A DNA stretch of 64,000 nt from Rhodospirillales bacterium (GCA_019634165.1 JAHQVT010000007.1:62001-126000), one strand, 5' to 3'. Positions 16,853-27,643 are shown, counted from the stretch's first letter. The notes: generated by a model from the sequence alone, not told the origin. A program made the numbers and translations.

Positions 16853-17584
16853 ATGAACAAGACCACCGCATCAAACACGCCCCGCAAAGTTTCGCTGACC
16901 GAAAAGGTCATTGCCAGTTTGCGACAGGAAATCGAAAGCGGTCAACGCGAACCTGGCAGCAAACTTCCAACCGAGCCGGTCCTGACCGAACGGTTTGGCG
17001 TCAGCCGCACCGTCATCCGCGAAGCCATTGCTGCACTTAAGGCCGATGGCCTTCTTGAACCGCGCCAAGGGGCTGGTGTGTTTGTTTTGGCCCCCGAAAC
17101 CCGCAGCAATGACAAATCGATTTTTGCAGTTGATTACGCGCAAGTGTCCGACGTTCTGGAAATCCTTGAATTGCGTATGGCGGTCGAGATCGAGGCCGCA
17201 GGCCTTGCCTGCCTGCGAAGTTCGGCTGCCCAACAAGCCAAAATCTATGAGGCGATGGAAAAAATGGAACGCGCCTTGGAAAAGGGCGAGCCAACCGAGC
17301 CGGCCGATTTTGAATTCCACAGCGCAATTTCTGCGGCCACCAACAATCGCCGCTTTGCCGAATTTTTAGAACATCTGGGCGATAAAACCATCCCCCGTGC
17401 GCAATTGCGCCGCCGCCCGCCCGAGGCCGAAGATCAAAAGGCCTATATGGAAATGATCATGGGCGAACATCGCAAGATTTTTGATGCCATTGCTGCACGT
17501 GATGATGATGTCGCACGCAAAGCCATGCGCGACCATCTTAGCCAAAGTCAAACCCGCTATCAGAAACTTCTGACCCAGCGATAA
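16853..17584 (+). CDS. GntR-family transcriptional regulator, FadR subfamily
   Basis: 243 residues. Winged-helix DNA-binding domain about 13-82 (LPTEPVLTERFGVSRTVIREAIAALKADGLLEPRQGAGVFV) and FCD effector domain with ADFEFHSAISAATNN, GEHRKIFDAI and MRDHLSQSQ supplying metal ligands. It is divergent from the aldose epimerase gene and is the best candidate reader of the TATGATGA boxes (inference). A 5-bp inverted repeat ATCCG...CGGAT at 16815-16836 lies just before it. Confidence 0.9.
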   Translation: MNKTTASNTPRKVSLTEKVIASLRQEIESGQREPGSKLPTEPVLTERFGVSRTVIREAIAALKADGLLEPRQGAGVFVLAPETRSNDKSIFAVDYAQVSDVLEILELRMAVEIEAAGLACLRSSAAQQAKIYEAMEKMERALEKGEPTEPADFEFHSAISAATNNRRFAEFLEHLGDKTIPRAQLRRRPPEAEDQKAYMEMIMGEHRKIFDAIAARDDDVARKAMRDHLSQSQTRYQKLLTQR

Positions 17585-17733
17585 TCACCATCATTTCGAC
17601 CATCACGGCCCTGCTTGCTGCATTTTGGTTGGGAAACCTTGCGTCGTGGCAAGCACCCCATATTCCGCGCCTGCACGCCTGATCTAATGATCTGGCATGT
17701 ATCGGGGCCTCGGTAAAATCTGTTGGTTTTCCG

Positions 17734-18501
17734 TTAGGATGAAATTGCCTTGGAAAGAGCGGTCATATCGGCAAGAACGATATCGGCCCCCGCGTCATAA
17801 AGCCGGTTTGCCGCATTGACCTCATCCCCGGCATAGTGCCCACCGCCAACAAATCCGATGCATTTCATGCCTGCTGCAATTGCGGCGGTGACGCCGGCGA
17901 CTGAATCCTCAATCACGATTGCCTGCACTGGTGAATATCCCATGTCGGCAGCGGCATGAAGGAACAAATCAGGGGCAGGCTTGCCGTTTTTAACGAAATC
18001 GGCACTGTAAATACGCCCCTGAAACCATGACCCAAGTCCTGTCACCGTCATGGTTTTTTCCAGCCGTTCGACCGAACTGCTTGATGAAATGCAAAAAGAA
18101 ACCGCCCTAGCGGTTAATGCCTCTAACACGCTGTCAATTTCGTGGATTTTGGCCAATTCCGTTTCATAGCGGGCGAACAGTTTTTCATAAAAGAACGGCT
18201 TGAAAGCCACCTGCACGTCATTGCCGGTTTCGGCCCGAATATGGTCTATCGGTGCGGAACTTGACCGTCCGGTAAACCGGTCTGATACTTCTTGAAGTGT
18301 CAGGGGTGCACCGAAATGGCTCAGCACGTCCACAAGTGTCGCAAGCGAGATCGGCTCGCTATTGACCAGCACACCGTCACAATCAAACAAAACAACAGAA
18401 CACCCATCAAACAGCTTGCGGATTGTCATCACGCTATGCGGTGCTGCGTCCTGCCCGAAATGTGTTTCGGCATCGTGTCTCGCATCGTTTTTGGCGGCCA
18501 T
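17734..18501 (-). CDS. HAD superfamily (subfamily IA) sugar-phosphate phosphatase
   Basis: Haloacid dehalogenase-type phosphatase. Motif I FDCDGVLVNSEP carries the nucleophile aspartate, motif II is FCISSSSSVERL, motif III lysine is in KNGKPAPDLFLHAA, and motif IV is IVIEDSVAGVTAAIAAGM. It resembles 6-phosphogluconate/pentitol phosphatases; substrate unknown. The start is uncertain: ATG 18501 has a weak AGG six bases upstream, ATG 18429 would still keep all motifs, and GTG 18570 is the longest frame. Divergent from a pentulose kinase, so the two may share a sugar-phosphate pathway. Confidence 0.83.
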   Translation of the reverse strand: MAAKNDARHDAETHFGQDAAPHSVMTIRKLFDGCSVVLFDCDGVLVNSEPISLATLVDVLSHFGAPLTLQEVSDRFTGRSSSAPIDHIRAETGNDVQVAFKPFFYEKLFARYETELAKIHEIDSVLEALTARAVSFCISSSSSVERLEKTMTVTGLGSWFQGRIYSADFVKNGKPAPDLFLHAAADMGYSPVQAIVIEDSVAGVTAAIAAGMKCIGFVGGGHYAGDEVNAANRLYDAGADIVLADMTALSKAISS

Positions 18502-18735
18502 GTTGAACCTGGCTTGTTTCATTTGTGTAATTAGGGGCTGAACCCAATTGAATGTTTGGAATGGTTTCACGCCTTAAATAGCCTAGCGAATGGAATGTTT
18601 CAGCGTCAACAAAAATGAACATTTGACCATTTTGTGAACTTTTGATCAACTCGCAGTCGCAAAGCCAAATAAAACAACACCCGGCACACGCGATCTTATC
18701 CGAACAGCCGGGGGAAAGCAGAGGAAACACCTGTT

Positions 18736-20325
18736 ATGAGTCCCATAGATGCCTGTTTTATTGGTGTGGATGTCGGCACCGGCAGTGCCCGCGCAGGCGT
18801 ATTTACCGCCCACGGGAAACTGTTGGGCAGTGCCGCCCACCCAATTGCGATGAACCGGCCAAAACCCGATTTCGTCGAACAGGATTCGGAAAATATCTGG
18901 CAATCGGTTTGCCAATCCGTGCGCGATGCTTTGAAAAAATCAGGTGTCGCGCCGGGTAAAATTGCGGCTATTGGGTTTGATGCGACCTGTTCGCTTGTCA
19001 TACGCGATCAAGATAACCGCCCGCTTGGTGTTACCCCTGATGGTGCCGACAACTGGGATGTGATTGTCTGGATGGATCACCGGGCGGTGCGCGAAGCCGA
19101 AGAATGCACAGGGACCGGATCAAGGGTACTTGAATTCATCGGCGGCACCATGTCCCCGGAAATGGAAATTCCCAAACTGATGTGGCTTAAACGCCATCAT
19201 CAAACGGCATGGAACAAAATGGGGGCTGCTTATGATTTGGCAGATTTCCTGTCATTCCGCGCCACAGAAAGCAACGCCCGGTCCTGCTGTACCGTCACAT
19301 GCAAATGGACCTATCTCGCCCATCAAGATGACCCATGGGATCGTGATTTCCTATCAACCATCGGCATGAGTGATCTTAATGAAAAGATTGGAATGCATGA
19401 AAAAGCATTGGCCGTTGGCGAGTTGATTGGCCCCCTGTCAGATCAAGGTGCGGCTGATCTTGGCCTGACCACAAATTGCGTTGTCGGGGCCGGATTGATT
19501 GATGCCCATGCCGGGGCACTTGGCACCCTTGGCGAATATCTTGATGGCAATCTTGATCAGCGTTTCGCAATGATCGCAGGCACATCGACCTGCCACATGG
19601 CGCTATCAATGGAACCACGCTTTATCAAGGGTGTGTGGGGGCCATATTTTGGGGCGATTGCGCCGAACCTTTGGCTTAACGAAGGGGGGCAATCGGCCAC
19701 CGGTGCCTTGCTGGATCATGTTGTTGCCATGCATCCGTTTTCCCATGGCATGGGCCGTGATGCCCACAAATTGGCTGGTGAAAAATTGATGCCAATGATG
19801 GCGAAAACAACCGATCTTGCGCCGCGCCTTCATGTTCTGCCTGATTTTCATGGCAACCGATCCCCGCTTGCCGACCCCGAAGCCCTTGGGGTGATTTCCG
19901 GTCTGACATTGGATCAAAGCGAAGAAAGCTTCCTGAAACTTTATTGGGCAACGGCCTGTGCGATTGCCTATGGCACGCGCCACATCATCGATGCCTTGAA
20001 TGACACAGGATATGATATCTCCCACATCCATCTGAGCGGCGGACACACGGCAAGTGCCGTTCTGGTCAAACTTTATGCCGATGTGACGGGGTGTCACGTT
20101 GTGATGTCTGATTGCGAAGAACCGGTTCTGCTGGGATCGGCGATGCTGGCGGCAGGTGCGCTGGATTCTGATGGCGGGCTTGCCAATGCCGCCCGTAAGA
20201 TGGCAGGCAAGGAAACATCACATGCGCCCGATCCGTCAACCAAGGCCGATCATGACCGACGTTATGCGATTTTCCATCAGATGCATGCCCATCGCCAGAC
20301 CCTTGATGCAATGAGCAAAAACTAA
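18736..20325 (+). CDS. FGGY-family carbohydrate (pentulose) kinase
   Basis: Phosphorylates a ketopentose or related sugar with ATP. N-terminal actin-like phosphate loop FIGVDVGTGSARAGVF, the substrate region WMDHRAVREAEE near residue 115, and the C-terminal adenosine motif HLSGGHTASAVLVKLYADVTG near residue 435 followed by EPVLLGSAMLAAGAL. The 529 residues suit the ribulokinase/D-ribulose kinase branch. A good site (AGAGGA, 9 nt) precedes the start. Strong terminator after the gene. Exact sugar not determinable. Confidence 0.87.
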   Translation: MSPIDACFIGVDVGTGSARAGVFTAHGKLLGSAAHPIAMNRPKPDFVEQDSENIWQSVCQSVRDALKKSGVAPGKIAAIGFDATCSLVIRDQDNRPLGVTPDGADNWDVIVWMDHRAVREAEECTGTGSRVLEFIGGTMSPEMEIPKLMWLKRHHQTAWNKMGAAYDLADFLSFRATESNARSCCTVTCKWTYLAHQDDPWDRDFLSTIGMSDLNEKIGMHEKALAVGELIGPLSDQGAADLGLTTNCVVGAGLIDAHAGALGTLGEYLDGNLDQRFAMIAGTSTCHMALSMEPRFIKGVWGPYFGAIAPNLWLNEGGQSATGALLDHVVAMHPFSHGMGRDAHKLAGEKLMPMMAKTTDLAPRLHVLPDFHGNRSPLADPEALGVISGLTLDQSEESFLKLYWATACAIAYGTRHIIDALNDTGYDISHIHLSGGHTASAVLVKLYADVTGCHVVMSDCEEPVLLGSAMLAAGALDSDGGLANAARKMAGKETSHAPDPSTKADHDRRYAIFHQMHAHRQTLDAMSKN

Positions 20326-20420
20326 ACAAAAATTCTGATTTTTTCACACCCGACTGCCTTTGCCGCGATGTACCCTAACCAAAAGGCGCTTGACGCCACT
20401 TTTGGATAGGGCCAAAACAA

Positions 20421-20450
20421 AAGGGCCGATGTGTTAACATCGGCCCTTTC
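20421..20450 (+). terminator. Intrinsic terminator after FGGY kinase
   Basis: AAGGGCCGATGT pairs with ACATCGGCCCTT over 12 bp, followed by TTCTT. Confidence 0.8.
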
Positions 20451-20523
20451 TTACGCACGCGCAACGGCGGGGTCGGGGGATCATGCAGATTTAATAGTCT
20501 GCACCGTCACGGCGCGATGCCAC

Positions 20524-20550
20524 ACAAGGCCGGTCCGGTTTGGACCGGCC
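20524..20550 (-). terminator. Terminator hairpin for the efflux operon
   Basis: Perfect 11-bp stem AAGGCCGGTCC / GGACCGGCCTT with a 5-nt loop, 14 nt past the RND pump stop. U-runs are weak on both sides. Confidence 0.7.
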
Positions 20551-20564
20551 TTGTTCGGTTTTGG

Positions 20565-23500
20565 TTATTCCGCTGGATGTTCGTGGGCTGCCTTGACGTC
20601 ACCGCGTTTGGAACGGTTCTTGGCAAAGGTGCCAACAATCAAGACAAAGAACAGCGGCACAAAGAAGATCGCAAGCACGGTTGCGGCAATCATGCCGCCC
20701 ATCACACCCGTCCCCACCGCCACACGTGCAGCAGCACCAGCACCGGTCGAGATCGCCAAGGGAACAACACCAAGGGTGAAGGCCATAGACGTCATAATGA
20801 TCGGACGCAGACGTTGACGTGCGGCTTCGACGGTTGCTTCCAAAAGCCCCATGCCTTGATCGTAAAGTTCGCGGGCAAACTCAACAATCAGGATGGCGTT
20901 CTTGGCCGATAGACCGATCGTTGTCAGGATCGCAACCTGGAAGTAAACGTCATCGGGCAGATCACGCAGCAATGCTGCAACGACCGCACCAAGAACGCCC
21001 AAAGGCACAACCATCATGACCGAAATCGGAATGGCCCAGCTTTCATACAAAGCTGCCAGACACAGGAAGACGACAATCATAGACAGCGCATAAAGTGCTG
21101 GTCCCTGTTCGCCTGCTTCGCGTTCTTCATAGGAAAGTCCCTGCCATTCAAGGCCGATCCCCCCCGGAAGTTTGGCAACCAGTTCTTCCATCGCCGCCAT
21201 CGCATCACCCGATGCAACGCCCGGTGCTGCAGCGCCTTGAATATTAAGCGATGACAAACCGTTAAAGCGCTCCAATCGTGGGGAGCCGTAATCCCATTCG
21301 GTCGAGGCAAATGCCGAGATCGGCACCATTTCGCCCAATCCGTTACGGACATACCAGTAATCAAGGTCTTCAGGCATCATGCGATATTTCGCATCCGACT
21401 GCATATAAACCCGTTTTACCCGGCCATTTTCGATGAAGTCATTGACGTAGCTTGAACCCCAAGCAGCCGCCAAGGTGCGGTTCACATCCGCAAGATCAAC
21501 GGCAAGCGCGCTTGCCTTTTCCTGATCAATATTGATGTTGAACTGCGGCATGTCGCTTAGACCGTTCGGACGCACACCGACAAGACGCGGGTCTTGTGCA
21601 GCCATGCCCAGAAGCTGGTTACGGGCTGCCATCAACGCATCGTGACCATTGCTGCCACGATCAACAAGCTGAAGGTCAAAGCCGTTTGCAGTACCCAACT
21701 CGACAATTGCTGGCGGAGCGAATGCAAAGATGTTTGCATCCCGGATTTGCGAGAACGCACCATAAGCACGCCCGATAACCGCACCAACCGCCTGATCGGG
21801 GCGGGTACGTTCCGACCAATCTTTCAGGTTGATAAAGGCAATACCTGCGTTCTGACCACTACCGGCAAAGGAGAAGCCCGCAACCGTGAACAGGCCGTTG
21901 ACGACTTCTTTTTCATTCTCAAGAAAATGCGTTTCGATCTTTTTGAGAACTTCAACCGTGCGTTCCTGCGAGGCACCAGCGGGAAGCTGCAGCATCGAGA
22001 ACATAATCCCCTGATCTTCTTCTGGCAGGAACGAACCCGGCAGACGAATGAACAAGGCAGCAAGGCCACCAACAAGGATCACATAGACAAACAAGTAGCG
22101 CCATTTGCGATTTACGACATGATCAACACTGCCCTGATAGAACCGGTTGGTCCGATCAAAGCCGCGGTTAAACCAACCAAACGGCCCCTTCTTAGCACTT
22201 GGATCTGCGTGCGACGGTTTAAGCATCGTGGCACAAAGGGCCGGTGTCAGAACAATCGCCACAATAACCGACAAGACCATTGCCGAAACAATCGTGATCG
22301 AGAATTGGCGATAAATCGCCCCCGTCGATCCGGCAAAGAAGGCCATCGGCACAAACACGGCAGATAGAACCAGCGCGATACCGATCAAGGCACCGGTAAT
22401 CTGGCCCATGGATTTCCGCGTTGCTTCGCGCGGCGGAAGACCATCTTCGTGCATCACACGTTCGACGTTTTCGACCACAACAATGGCATCATCAACCAAA
22501 AGACCAATGGCCAGAACCATGGCAAACATCGTCAATGTGTTGATCGAATAACCGAACGCAGCAAGAACCCCAAATGTCCCAAGCAAAACCACCGGAACCG
22601 CGATCGTCGGGATCAGGGTTGCACGCCAGTTTTGCAGGAAGACGAACATCACCAGGAAGACGAGAATAATCGCCTCAAACAAGGTATGAACAACTTCCTC
22701 GATCGATACTTGCACGAACGGTGTGGTGTCATAGGGATAGACGATCTCAAGCCCTTGCGGGAAGAACGGCTGCAATTCCGCCAAACGAGCCTTGATGGCC
22801 TCGGCGGTATCAAGCGCGTTCGCACCAGTTGCAAGGTTGATACCAATACCGGTTGCCGCCTGTGCATTATAGCGGGCCACCACGTTGTAGCTTTCGCCAC
22901 CGATTTCAATGCGGGCAACGTCGCCAAGACGCACCTGCGAGCCATCGGTTTCAACCTTAAGCAAGATGTTGGCGAACTCATCAACCGTATGCAATTTGCT
23001 TTGGGCTGTGATTGTCGCGTTGATCTGTTGGCCCGGAACAGACGGTGCACCACCAATCTGACCAGCGGTAACTTCGGTATTCTGGGCTTCCACGGCTGCG
23101 CTAATGTCGGAAACCGCAAGCTTATAGGAAAGCATCTTGTTCGGGTCGAGCCAGATACGCATCGCATGCTGGGACCCAAACACTGTCACGGAACCAACAC
23201 CGTTTACCCGCCCCAGCGGCTCTTCGACGCTGGAAACAACAAAGTCCGAAAGGTCTTGCGCATTCATCGACCCATCAGCCGACACAAAACCAACAACCAT
23301 CAAGAACGAACCCGATGACTTGGTAACGGTCACACCTTGCTGCTGCACTTCGGTCGGAAGCGACGACATCGCAGCTTGCAATTTGTTCTGCACCTGAACC
23401 TGCGCGATGTCTGGATCGGCTTCAGGTTCAAACGTCAATTTGATCGATGCCTCACCATTTGCCGACGAATTCGACGACATATAGCGCAGATAATCCAGAC

Positions 23501-23711
23501 CATTCATCTGTTGTTCGATGACCTGCGTTACCGTGTTTTCCACGGTTTGCGCAGATGCCCCCGGATAGCTTGCCGAGATTTCAACAGAAGGCGGTGCGAT
23601 AGACGGATATTGCTCGATTGGCAATTGCCAAAGCGACAATCCACCCGCCAGCATAATCACCAGGGCCACGACCCAGGCAAATACGGGACGGTCAATAAAG
23701 AATTTTGCCAT
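20565..23711 (-). CDS. RND multidrug efflux transporter, HAE1/AcrB family
   Basis: Inner-membrane proton-driven pump that exports drugs through a tripartite complex with the adaptor encoded just upstream. 1048 residues, the usual AcrB length. N-terminal [16 protein letters not shown] and [18 protein letters not shown] are signatures; the proton-relay aspartates lie in [18 protein letters not shown] near residue 405, with the conserved lysine in [13 protein letters not shown] near residue 935. The C-terminus is cytoplasmic. The adaptor stop is 11 nt before this start. No outer-membrane channel gene is adjacent, so a TolC-type protein must come from elsewhere. Confidence 0.95.
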   Translation of the reverse strand: MAKFFIDRPVFAWVVALVIMLAGGLSLWQLPIEQYPSIAPPSVEISASYPGASAQTVENTVTQVIEQQMNGLDYLRYMSSNSSANGEASIKLTFEPEADPDIAQVQVQNKLQAAMSSLPTEVQQQGVTVTKSSGSFLMVVGFVSADGSMNAQDLSDFVVSSVEEPLGRVNGVGSVTVFGSQHAMRIWLDPNKMLSYKLAVSDISAAVEAQNTEVTAGQIGGAPSVPGQQINATITAQSKLHTVDEFANILLKVETDGSQVRLGDVARIEIGGESYNVVARYNAQAATGIGINLATGANALDTAEAIKARLAELQPFFPQGLEIVYPYDTTPFVQVSIEEVVHTLFEAIILVFLVMFVFLQNWRATLIPTIAVPVVLLGTFGVLAAFGYSINTLTMFAMVLAIGLLVDDAIVVVENVERVMHEDGLPPREATRKSMGQITGALIGIALVLSAVFVPMAFFAGSTGAIYRQFSITIVSAMVLSVIVAIVLTPALCATMLKPSHADPSAKKGPFGWFNRGFDRTNRFYQGSVDHVVNRKWRYLFVYVILVGGLAALFIRLPGSFLPEEDQGIMFSMLQLPAGASQERTVEVLKKIETHFLENEKEVVNGLFTVAGFSFAGSGQNAGIAFINLKDWSERTRPDQAVGAVIGRAYGAFSQIRDANIFAFAPPAIVELGTANGFDLQLVDRGSNGHDALMAARNQLLGMAAQDPRLVGVRPNGLSDMPQFNINIDQEKASALAVDLADVNRTLAAAWGSSYVNDFIENGRVKRVYMQSDAKYRMMPEDLDYWYVRNGLGEMVPISAFASTEWDYGSPRLERFNGLSSLNIQGAAAPGVASGDAMAAMEELVAKLPGGIGLEWQGLSYEEREAGEQGPALYALSMIVVFLCLAALYESWAIPISVMMVVPLGVLGAVVAALLRDLPDDVYFQVAILTTIGLSAKNAILIVEFARELYDQGMGLLEATVEAARQRLRPIIMTSMAFTLGVVPLAISTGAGAAARVAVGTGVMGGMIAATVLAIFFVPLFFVLIVGTFAKNRSKRGDVKAAHEHPAE

Positions 23712-23722
23712 TGAATAAGTCC

Positions 23723-24889
23723 TTATTCGGCGGCTTTGGCGGTTTCAACAGGCTGGGGTGCGACAGCAGCGCCCGGTCCGATGCGCTGGATGCCATCAAC
23801 AATCAGTTGATCACCATCTTCAACGCCAGCCGAAACCAGCCAATCTTGTCCCTGAGACTGCTCAATCGTGATGTCCTTGGACGCGACCTTTCCATCAGCC
23901 GCGACATAAACATATGCCGTGCCATCCGGGCGGCGCATCACCGCTTTTTGCGGCACAAGGAAGGCCCCTTCAAGATGTCCCTGACGGACCTGACCACGTA
24001 CAAACATCCCCGGCAAAAGGGTACCATCCGGGTTCGGGAACTTGACGCGCAAACGAACGGTCCCGGTGGTTTCATTCACCGTAACGTCGGAAAATTGCAA
24101 CATTCCCGTATGGGGATATTCAACACCGGTCGCGTCAATGATCAGCGATACTTCCACATTGCCATTTTCCAGACCTTTGATGCGACCATTTCGGATCGCT
24201 TCTTTGATCTTAAGCAACCGGCCACCGGCCTGTGTCACATCAACATAGATCGGGTCAAGCTGGGTGATTGTGGTTAACTTTGCCGTCTGATTGGCGGCAA
24301 CCAAGGCACCTTCGGTATAATCAGAAGACCCGATCTGCCCCGAAATCGGTGCCGTCACGGTGGTATATTCCAGATCAATACGCGCTTGTTCCAGCTCGGC
24401 ACGGGCGGCGGCAACAGATGCCTTGCTTTGTGCTTCGGCTGCGACGGCGTCGTCATATGTCTGCTGGCTAACCGCTTGCGATTTGATCAACGGATCATAA
24501 CGTGCGCGGGTTTTCGTTGCTTGATCAAGGGTCGCACGCTGCCGGGAAAGTTCGGCCTGTGCGGCATCAAGTTTCGCCAGATAGACGTCCTGATCAATCA
24601 TATAAAGCTGCTGACCAGCTTCGACAAAAGCGCCCTCGGTGAAACTGCGTTCCTTGATAATGCCATCGACCTGCGGACGAATATCAGCCTGTCGGAAGGC
24701 GATCGTGCGGCCGGGCATTTCTTCGACAAGACCAACAGTCTGTGCCTGTAAGGTCACGGTCCCAACGGGCGTTGCACGCTGTTGTTGTGGCGCGGCGGCC
24801 TGTTGTTCTCCGCCTTCATTTTGTTCGCTGCAGGCTGCCACCATCAAGGCGAGCGCGGCCATACCAGCAAATTTCAAACAAGATCGCAT
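23723..24889 (-). CDS. RND efflux periplasmic adaptor (MFP) lipoprotein
   Basis: Links the RND pump to the outer-membrane channel. Lipoprotein signal with lipobox LMVAAC at about residues 15-20, then a barrel-sandwich/alpha-hairpin arrangement: [27 protein letters not shown], a coiled-coil hairpin ([21 protein letters not shown]...), and [14 protein letters not shown] second half ([20 protein letters not shown]). About 388 residues. ATG 24889 is used; a TTG two codons upstream has better spacing from AAGGA and may be the true start. A longer frame to 25018 runs through the operator and is rejected. Confidence 0.92.
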   Translation of the reverse strand: MRSCLKFAGMAALALMVAACSEQNEGGEQQAAAPQQQRATPVGTVTLQAQTVGLVEEMPGRTIAFRQADIRPQVDGIIKERSFTEGAFVEAGQQLYMIDQDVYLAKLDAAQAELSRQRATLDQATKTRARYDPLIKSQAVSQQTYDDAVAAEAQSKASVAAARAELEQARIDLEYTTVTAPISGQIGSSDYTEGALVAANQTAKLTTITQLDPIYVDVTQAGGRLLKIKEAIRNGRIKGLENGNVEVSLIIDATGVEYPHTGMLQFSDVTVNETTGTVRLRVKFPNPDGTLLPGMFVRGQVRQGHLEGAFLVPQKAVMRRPDGTAYVYVAADGKVASKDITIEQSQGQDWLVSAGVEDGDQLIVDGIQRIGPGAAVAPQPVETAKAAE

Positions 24890-24956
24890 GGACAAATTGC
24901 TTTTCCTTCTAAGTCCGAGCAAAGCAAGTGGGGCGCTTTGCCATTGCATTTCGAAA

Positions 24957-24973
24957 TACTGTACGGTACAGTA
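24957..24973. promoter_or_regulatory. 17-bp perfect palindrome, TetR operator candidate
   Basis: TACTGTACGGTACAGTA is a perfect dyad around a central G, placed 51 nt before the TetR gene and 67 nt before the adaptor gene. A second loose repeat (GTGCACTGCAC) follows. Location and symmetry fit the site where the divergent regulator represses both transcripts. Confidence 0.7.
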
Positions 24974-25023
24974 CACATTGTGCACTGCACGATCAAGAGC
25001 CAAAAACAGCAGAACCAAAAATC

Positions 25024-25695
25024 ATGAGTAAAACGTCAGAAAAGCTTGAAAATCAATCCTCTCGCGGGTCCGTTCGCCGCCGCGCAATGATGGATGCTGC
25101 ATGGCAAATTCTGCTTGAACGGGGCTTCTCCGGTCTCACACTTAATGATGTTATTTCGCAATCGGGTGGCTCCCGTACAACCCTGTACGAAGCATTCGGC
25201 GGAAAGGACGGTCTGATTGCTGCTGTCATGACCGAACGATTCATGGCGTTTTCCGCGGAATTGTATATCTCGCTGGAAGCTGATCTCCCTCCTCGTGATG
25301 CCCTTACGGACTTCGCAACCAAACTGGCGAAAAAGATACTATCCGAGGAAGCCGTTCGCTTCACGAAAATTCTATTTACAGAAGGTCACAACTTTATACC
25401 TCTGGTTGATAAATTTATGAAAGTCGGCCCTGACAGCACGCGTGCCCGACTGGCAAAATACCTTCAACGCCAACACGATCTTGGCCGTATCGTGATTGAT
25501 GACCCGGACCATTATGCGGAAATGTTTGAATCAATGGTCACGGGCGGATGGCAAAAGCAGATGCTTAGATTGGTAAAACCTCCTCAATATACTGACGCGG
25601 AAATCCGTCAGCGCGTTACACGGGTTGTTGATATTTTTATGTGTGGTGTCGCAAGTTCGGCCCACCGCAACGAAGCCTGCGGCAAAACCACCTAA
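25024..25695 (+). CDS. TetR-family transcriptional regulator of the efflux operon
   Basis: AcrR-like repressor of 223 residues. HTH near residues 18-65: MMDAAWQILLERGFSGLTLNDVISQSGGSRTTLYEAFGGKDGLI. The C-terminal half is the helical ligand-binding domain with family WGGWQ-like features (VTGGWQKQMLRL). Divergent from the pump genes, so drug-responsive repression is inferred. ATG 25024 gives the normal length; an upstream frame start would overlap the palindrome. Confidence 0.9.
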   Translation: MSKTSEKLENQSSRGSVRRRAMMDAAWQILLERGFSGLTLNDVISQSGGSRTTLYEAFGGKDGLIAAVMTERFMAFSAELYISLEADLPPRDALTDFATKLAKKILSEEAVRFTKILFTEGHNFIPLVDKFMKVGPDSTRARLAKYLQRQHDLGRIVIDDPDHYAEMFESMVTGGWQKQMLRLVKPPQYTDAEIRQRVTRVVDIFMCGVASSAHRNEACGKTT

Positions 25696-25859
25696 CTCAG
25701 TCACCTCTAACAACCTCCTCCTGACAGCATCCTGTCAGTTGCGATGATGCCGTCGGTGAAATAATTGCGATTACTTGCCCTACCTTCACCAAAATTGGGG
25801 TAAATAATACGACACAGTTAGAACGTGTCAGACAATTAAACCGCCAAGGGGATCGGGTT

Positions 25860-27023
25860 ATGCGTATGCCTCATGCTTTGCTGAGTGTTGGAATTTGTGC
25901 AATTTCAATGATTGCGCTGAACACCCGCGCCCATGCGATTTCCATTCAGGATGCCCGTACGGCAGTCGACGCCATCTTGATGCAAACTGGCATTGCCGCA
26001 ACCGAACTTGACGCACGCGCGATTGACGGCGACGCGGTTGAATTGGTCTATGGGGCGATTTCCCTTGATATGCGTGGCTATTCCACTGCGCGCGAACTGA
26101 CCATGGATGATGTGCATGTCACCGTGCGCGATACAGACACAGCCAACCATATTGATCTGAATATCAAGCTTCCTGAACGCGCTAAAATGCAGGCCGAGGC
26201 AACCAGCGACAGCCGCAATTTGACCATGCGCAATGCGGGCGGCTATCTGCGTTGGGATACAGCACGCAATATACCTGTGACGTTTGATGGTTCTGCCGAT
26301 TTCCTGACCGGGGATGAACCCATTACCCGCAAACACTGGATGATGAATGGTTTGGTGATCCAATGGTTGCCTGAACTTGCGCGCATTGCATGGCAGGCCG
26401 CGGAATGGACGGGTGCAAACCGGGAAAAACGCGGCTCGATCCAATCGGCAAGCTTTGTGCTTTATCCCGGTGAAGCTGGCGAAACCCATCTCGATTACGC
26501 CCATGACGGCCTTTGGTTGCCAAGCCTGTTTCAGCCCCGGACGGTACGGGTCAAAAGCAGCAGCGATGGCCTTCCCTGGAGCGAAGCCCAACCCATCATC
26601 ATTAAAGGTTTCCAAGACATCCTGACGGGCACCGCCCCGCGTGTGGCCCGCCGCCAAATCGGCGATGCCCTGTGGAAAAAGGCTGCGAGCAATGGCGCAC
26701 CGATCAAAGTTGATGAGTTTTATATCGAATCACGCGGGCTAGAGGCCCTTGGATCGGGCGAATTCCTTGCGCAAGCTGCGGCGCGATATGGCTTTACCGG
26801 TGATTTTGATTTCAAGTTGCTTGGCCAAAACCTACTTGTTGATTTGCTTGGCACCCCCAATAGCCCAACCCTTTTGGGCGCACTTGTGCCGTTCGCGGTT
26901 AATGGCCTTGCCGCCGGTCGCCCCGGCCCGCAAGGCACCATGGAATATGATGGTGAATTGCTGCCCGATGGCCGGGTGGTTGTGAATGGCCTGACCGTGT
27001 TTCGCGTTGCTGATGGCAGCTAG
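25860..27023 (+). CDS. Secreted protein of unknown function
   Basis: Not recognised with confidence. 387 residues with a cleavable signal peptide (about 1-26, ending TRAHA). The mature protein is rich in predicted beta strands (VELVYGAISLDMRGYS, DVHVTVRDTDT, DFKLLGQNLLVDLLG) and ends GELLPDGRVVVNGLTVFRV, reminiscent of DUF2125-type periplasmic proteins, but that is a weak resemblance. AAGGGG sits 5 nt upstream of ATG 25860. The next gene (VOC) follows after 18 nt and may be co-transcribed. Confidence 0.65.
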   Translation: MRMPHALLSVGICAISMIALNTRAHAISIQDARTAVDAILMQTGIAATELDARAIDGDAVELVYGAISLDMRGYSTARELTMDDVHVTVRDTDTANHIDLNIKLPERAKMQAEATSDSRNLTMRNAGGYLRWDTARNIPVTFDGSADFLTGDEPITRKHWMMNGLVIQWLPELARIAWQAAEWTGANREKRGSIQSASFVLYPGEAGETHLDYAHDGLWLPSLFQPRTVRVKSSSDGLPWSEAQPIIIKGFQDILTGTAPRVARRQIGDALWKKAASNGAPIKVDEFYIESRGLEALGSGEFLAQAAARYGFTGDFDFKLLGQNLLVDLLGTPNSPTLLGALVPFAVNGLAAGRPGPQGTMEYDGELLPDGRVVVNGLTVFRVADGS

Positions 27024-27041
27024 AAGACAAAGGGCATCGAT

Positions 27042-27419
27042 ATGGACGATCTAACCATCGGACCGTGCAATCGGATTGTGATCTATTGCAAAAACATCGA
27101 TGCCATGGCGCAGTTTTATGCTGATTGCTTTGAGTATCAGGTTTTCAAAAAGCCCGATGATCGCATCATTGAACTGCGCCGCAACGACGGCGGCCTCATC
27201 TTGATGCTGCATCCTGCAAGCAAAGGCCAGAAACAAGGCCAGTCTTTGATCAAGCTTGTTTTCGACATCAAGAATGTTGACGCTTTCCGTCAAAGATTGC
27301 TTGCCCAAGGCATTAATATCGGCCCCATCCATCAGACCGACACCTATCAATTTGCCAATTTCAAAGACCCATCAGGCAATTCTGTATCGATCTCAAGCCG
27401 GGCCTATGCATCGGACTAA
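27042..27419 (+). CDS. VOC (glyoxalase/bleomycin-resistance) superfamily protein
   Basis: 125-residue metal-dependent fold protein: RIVIYCKNIDAMAQFYADCF at the N-terminus, a RIIELRRNDGGLILMLHP strand pair, and YQFANFKDPSGNSVSISS at the end, the usual betaalphabetabetabeta double module. Likely metal positions are not all classical, so catalysis is uncertain. No linked substrate clue. Confidence 0.8.
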   Translation: MDDLTIGPCNRIVIYCKNIDAMAQFYADCFEYQVFKKPDDRIIELRRNDGGLILMLHPASKGQKQGQSLIKLVFDIKNVDAFRQRLLAQGINIGPIHQTDTYQFANFKDPSGNSVSISSRAYASD

Positions 27420-27506
27420 GCACAGAGAAAATCCTTTCTTGAACACAGAAAACCCGTCGCTCCAAATCGCTTAGCGCGTCTGATGGCCCGAACAAATCAG
27501 GCTAGT

Positions 27507-27515
27507 CCCCCCCCC
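27507..27515. repeat. C9 homopolymer tract in intergenic region
   Basis: Nine consecutive C residues, 129 nt before the ABC binding-protein gene. Tracts of this length can slip during replication; an effect on expression is speculative. Confidence 0.6.
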
Positions 27516-27561
27516 TGCATACAACAAACATCCGGCACATTTTGATCATACATATTATTGA

Positions 27562-27590
27562 CGTAGTACGCGGAACTACGCATGATCCGC
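27562..27590. promoter_or_regulatory. Overlapping inverted repeats before TrpX-type operon
   Basis: CGTAGT-N7-ACTACG (27562-27580) overlaps GCGGA-N11-TCCGC (27570-27590). The element lies 54 nt before the first gene of the ABC operon and is probably an operator. Confidence 0.5.
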
Positions 27591-27643
27591 GCTCAAGGTC
27601 GGCTTTATAATACCGACCCCAAAGAATCAGGGAGTTTCAGAGA

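Noticed and set aside
22449-23318. 289-residue frame opposite the RND pump gene
   Set aside because: Fully inside a well-supported AcrB-family gene; Asn/Arg/His-rich shadow translation.
24890-25018. N-terminal extension of the efflux adaptor
   Set aside because: It would cover the palindromic operator and put 43 residues before the lipoprotein signal.
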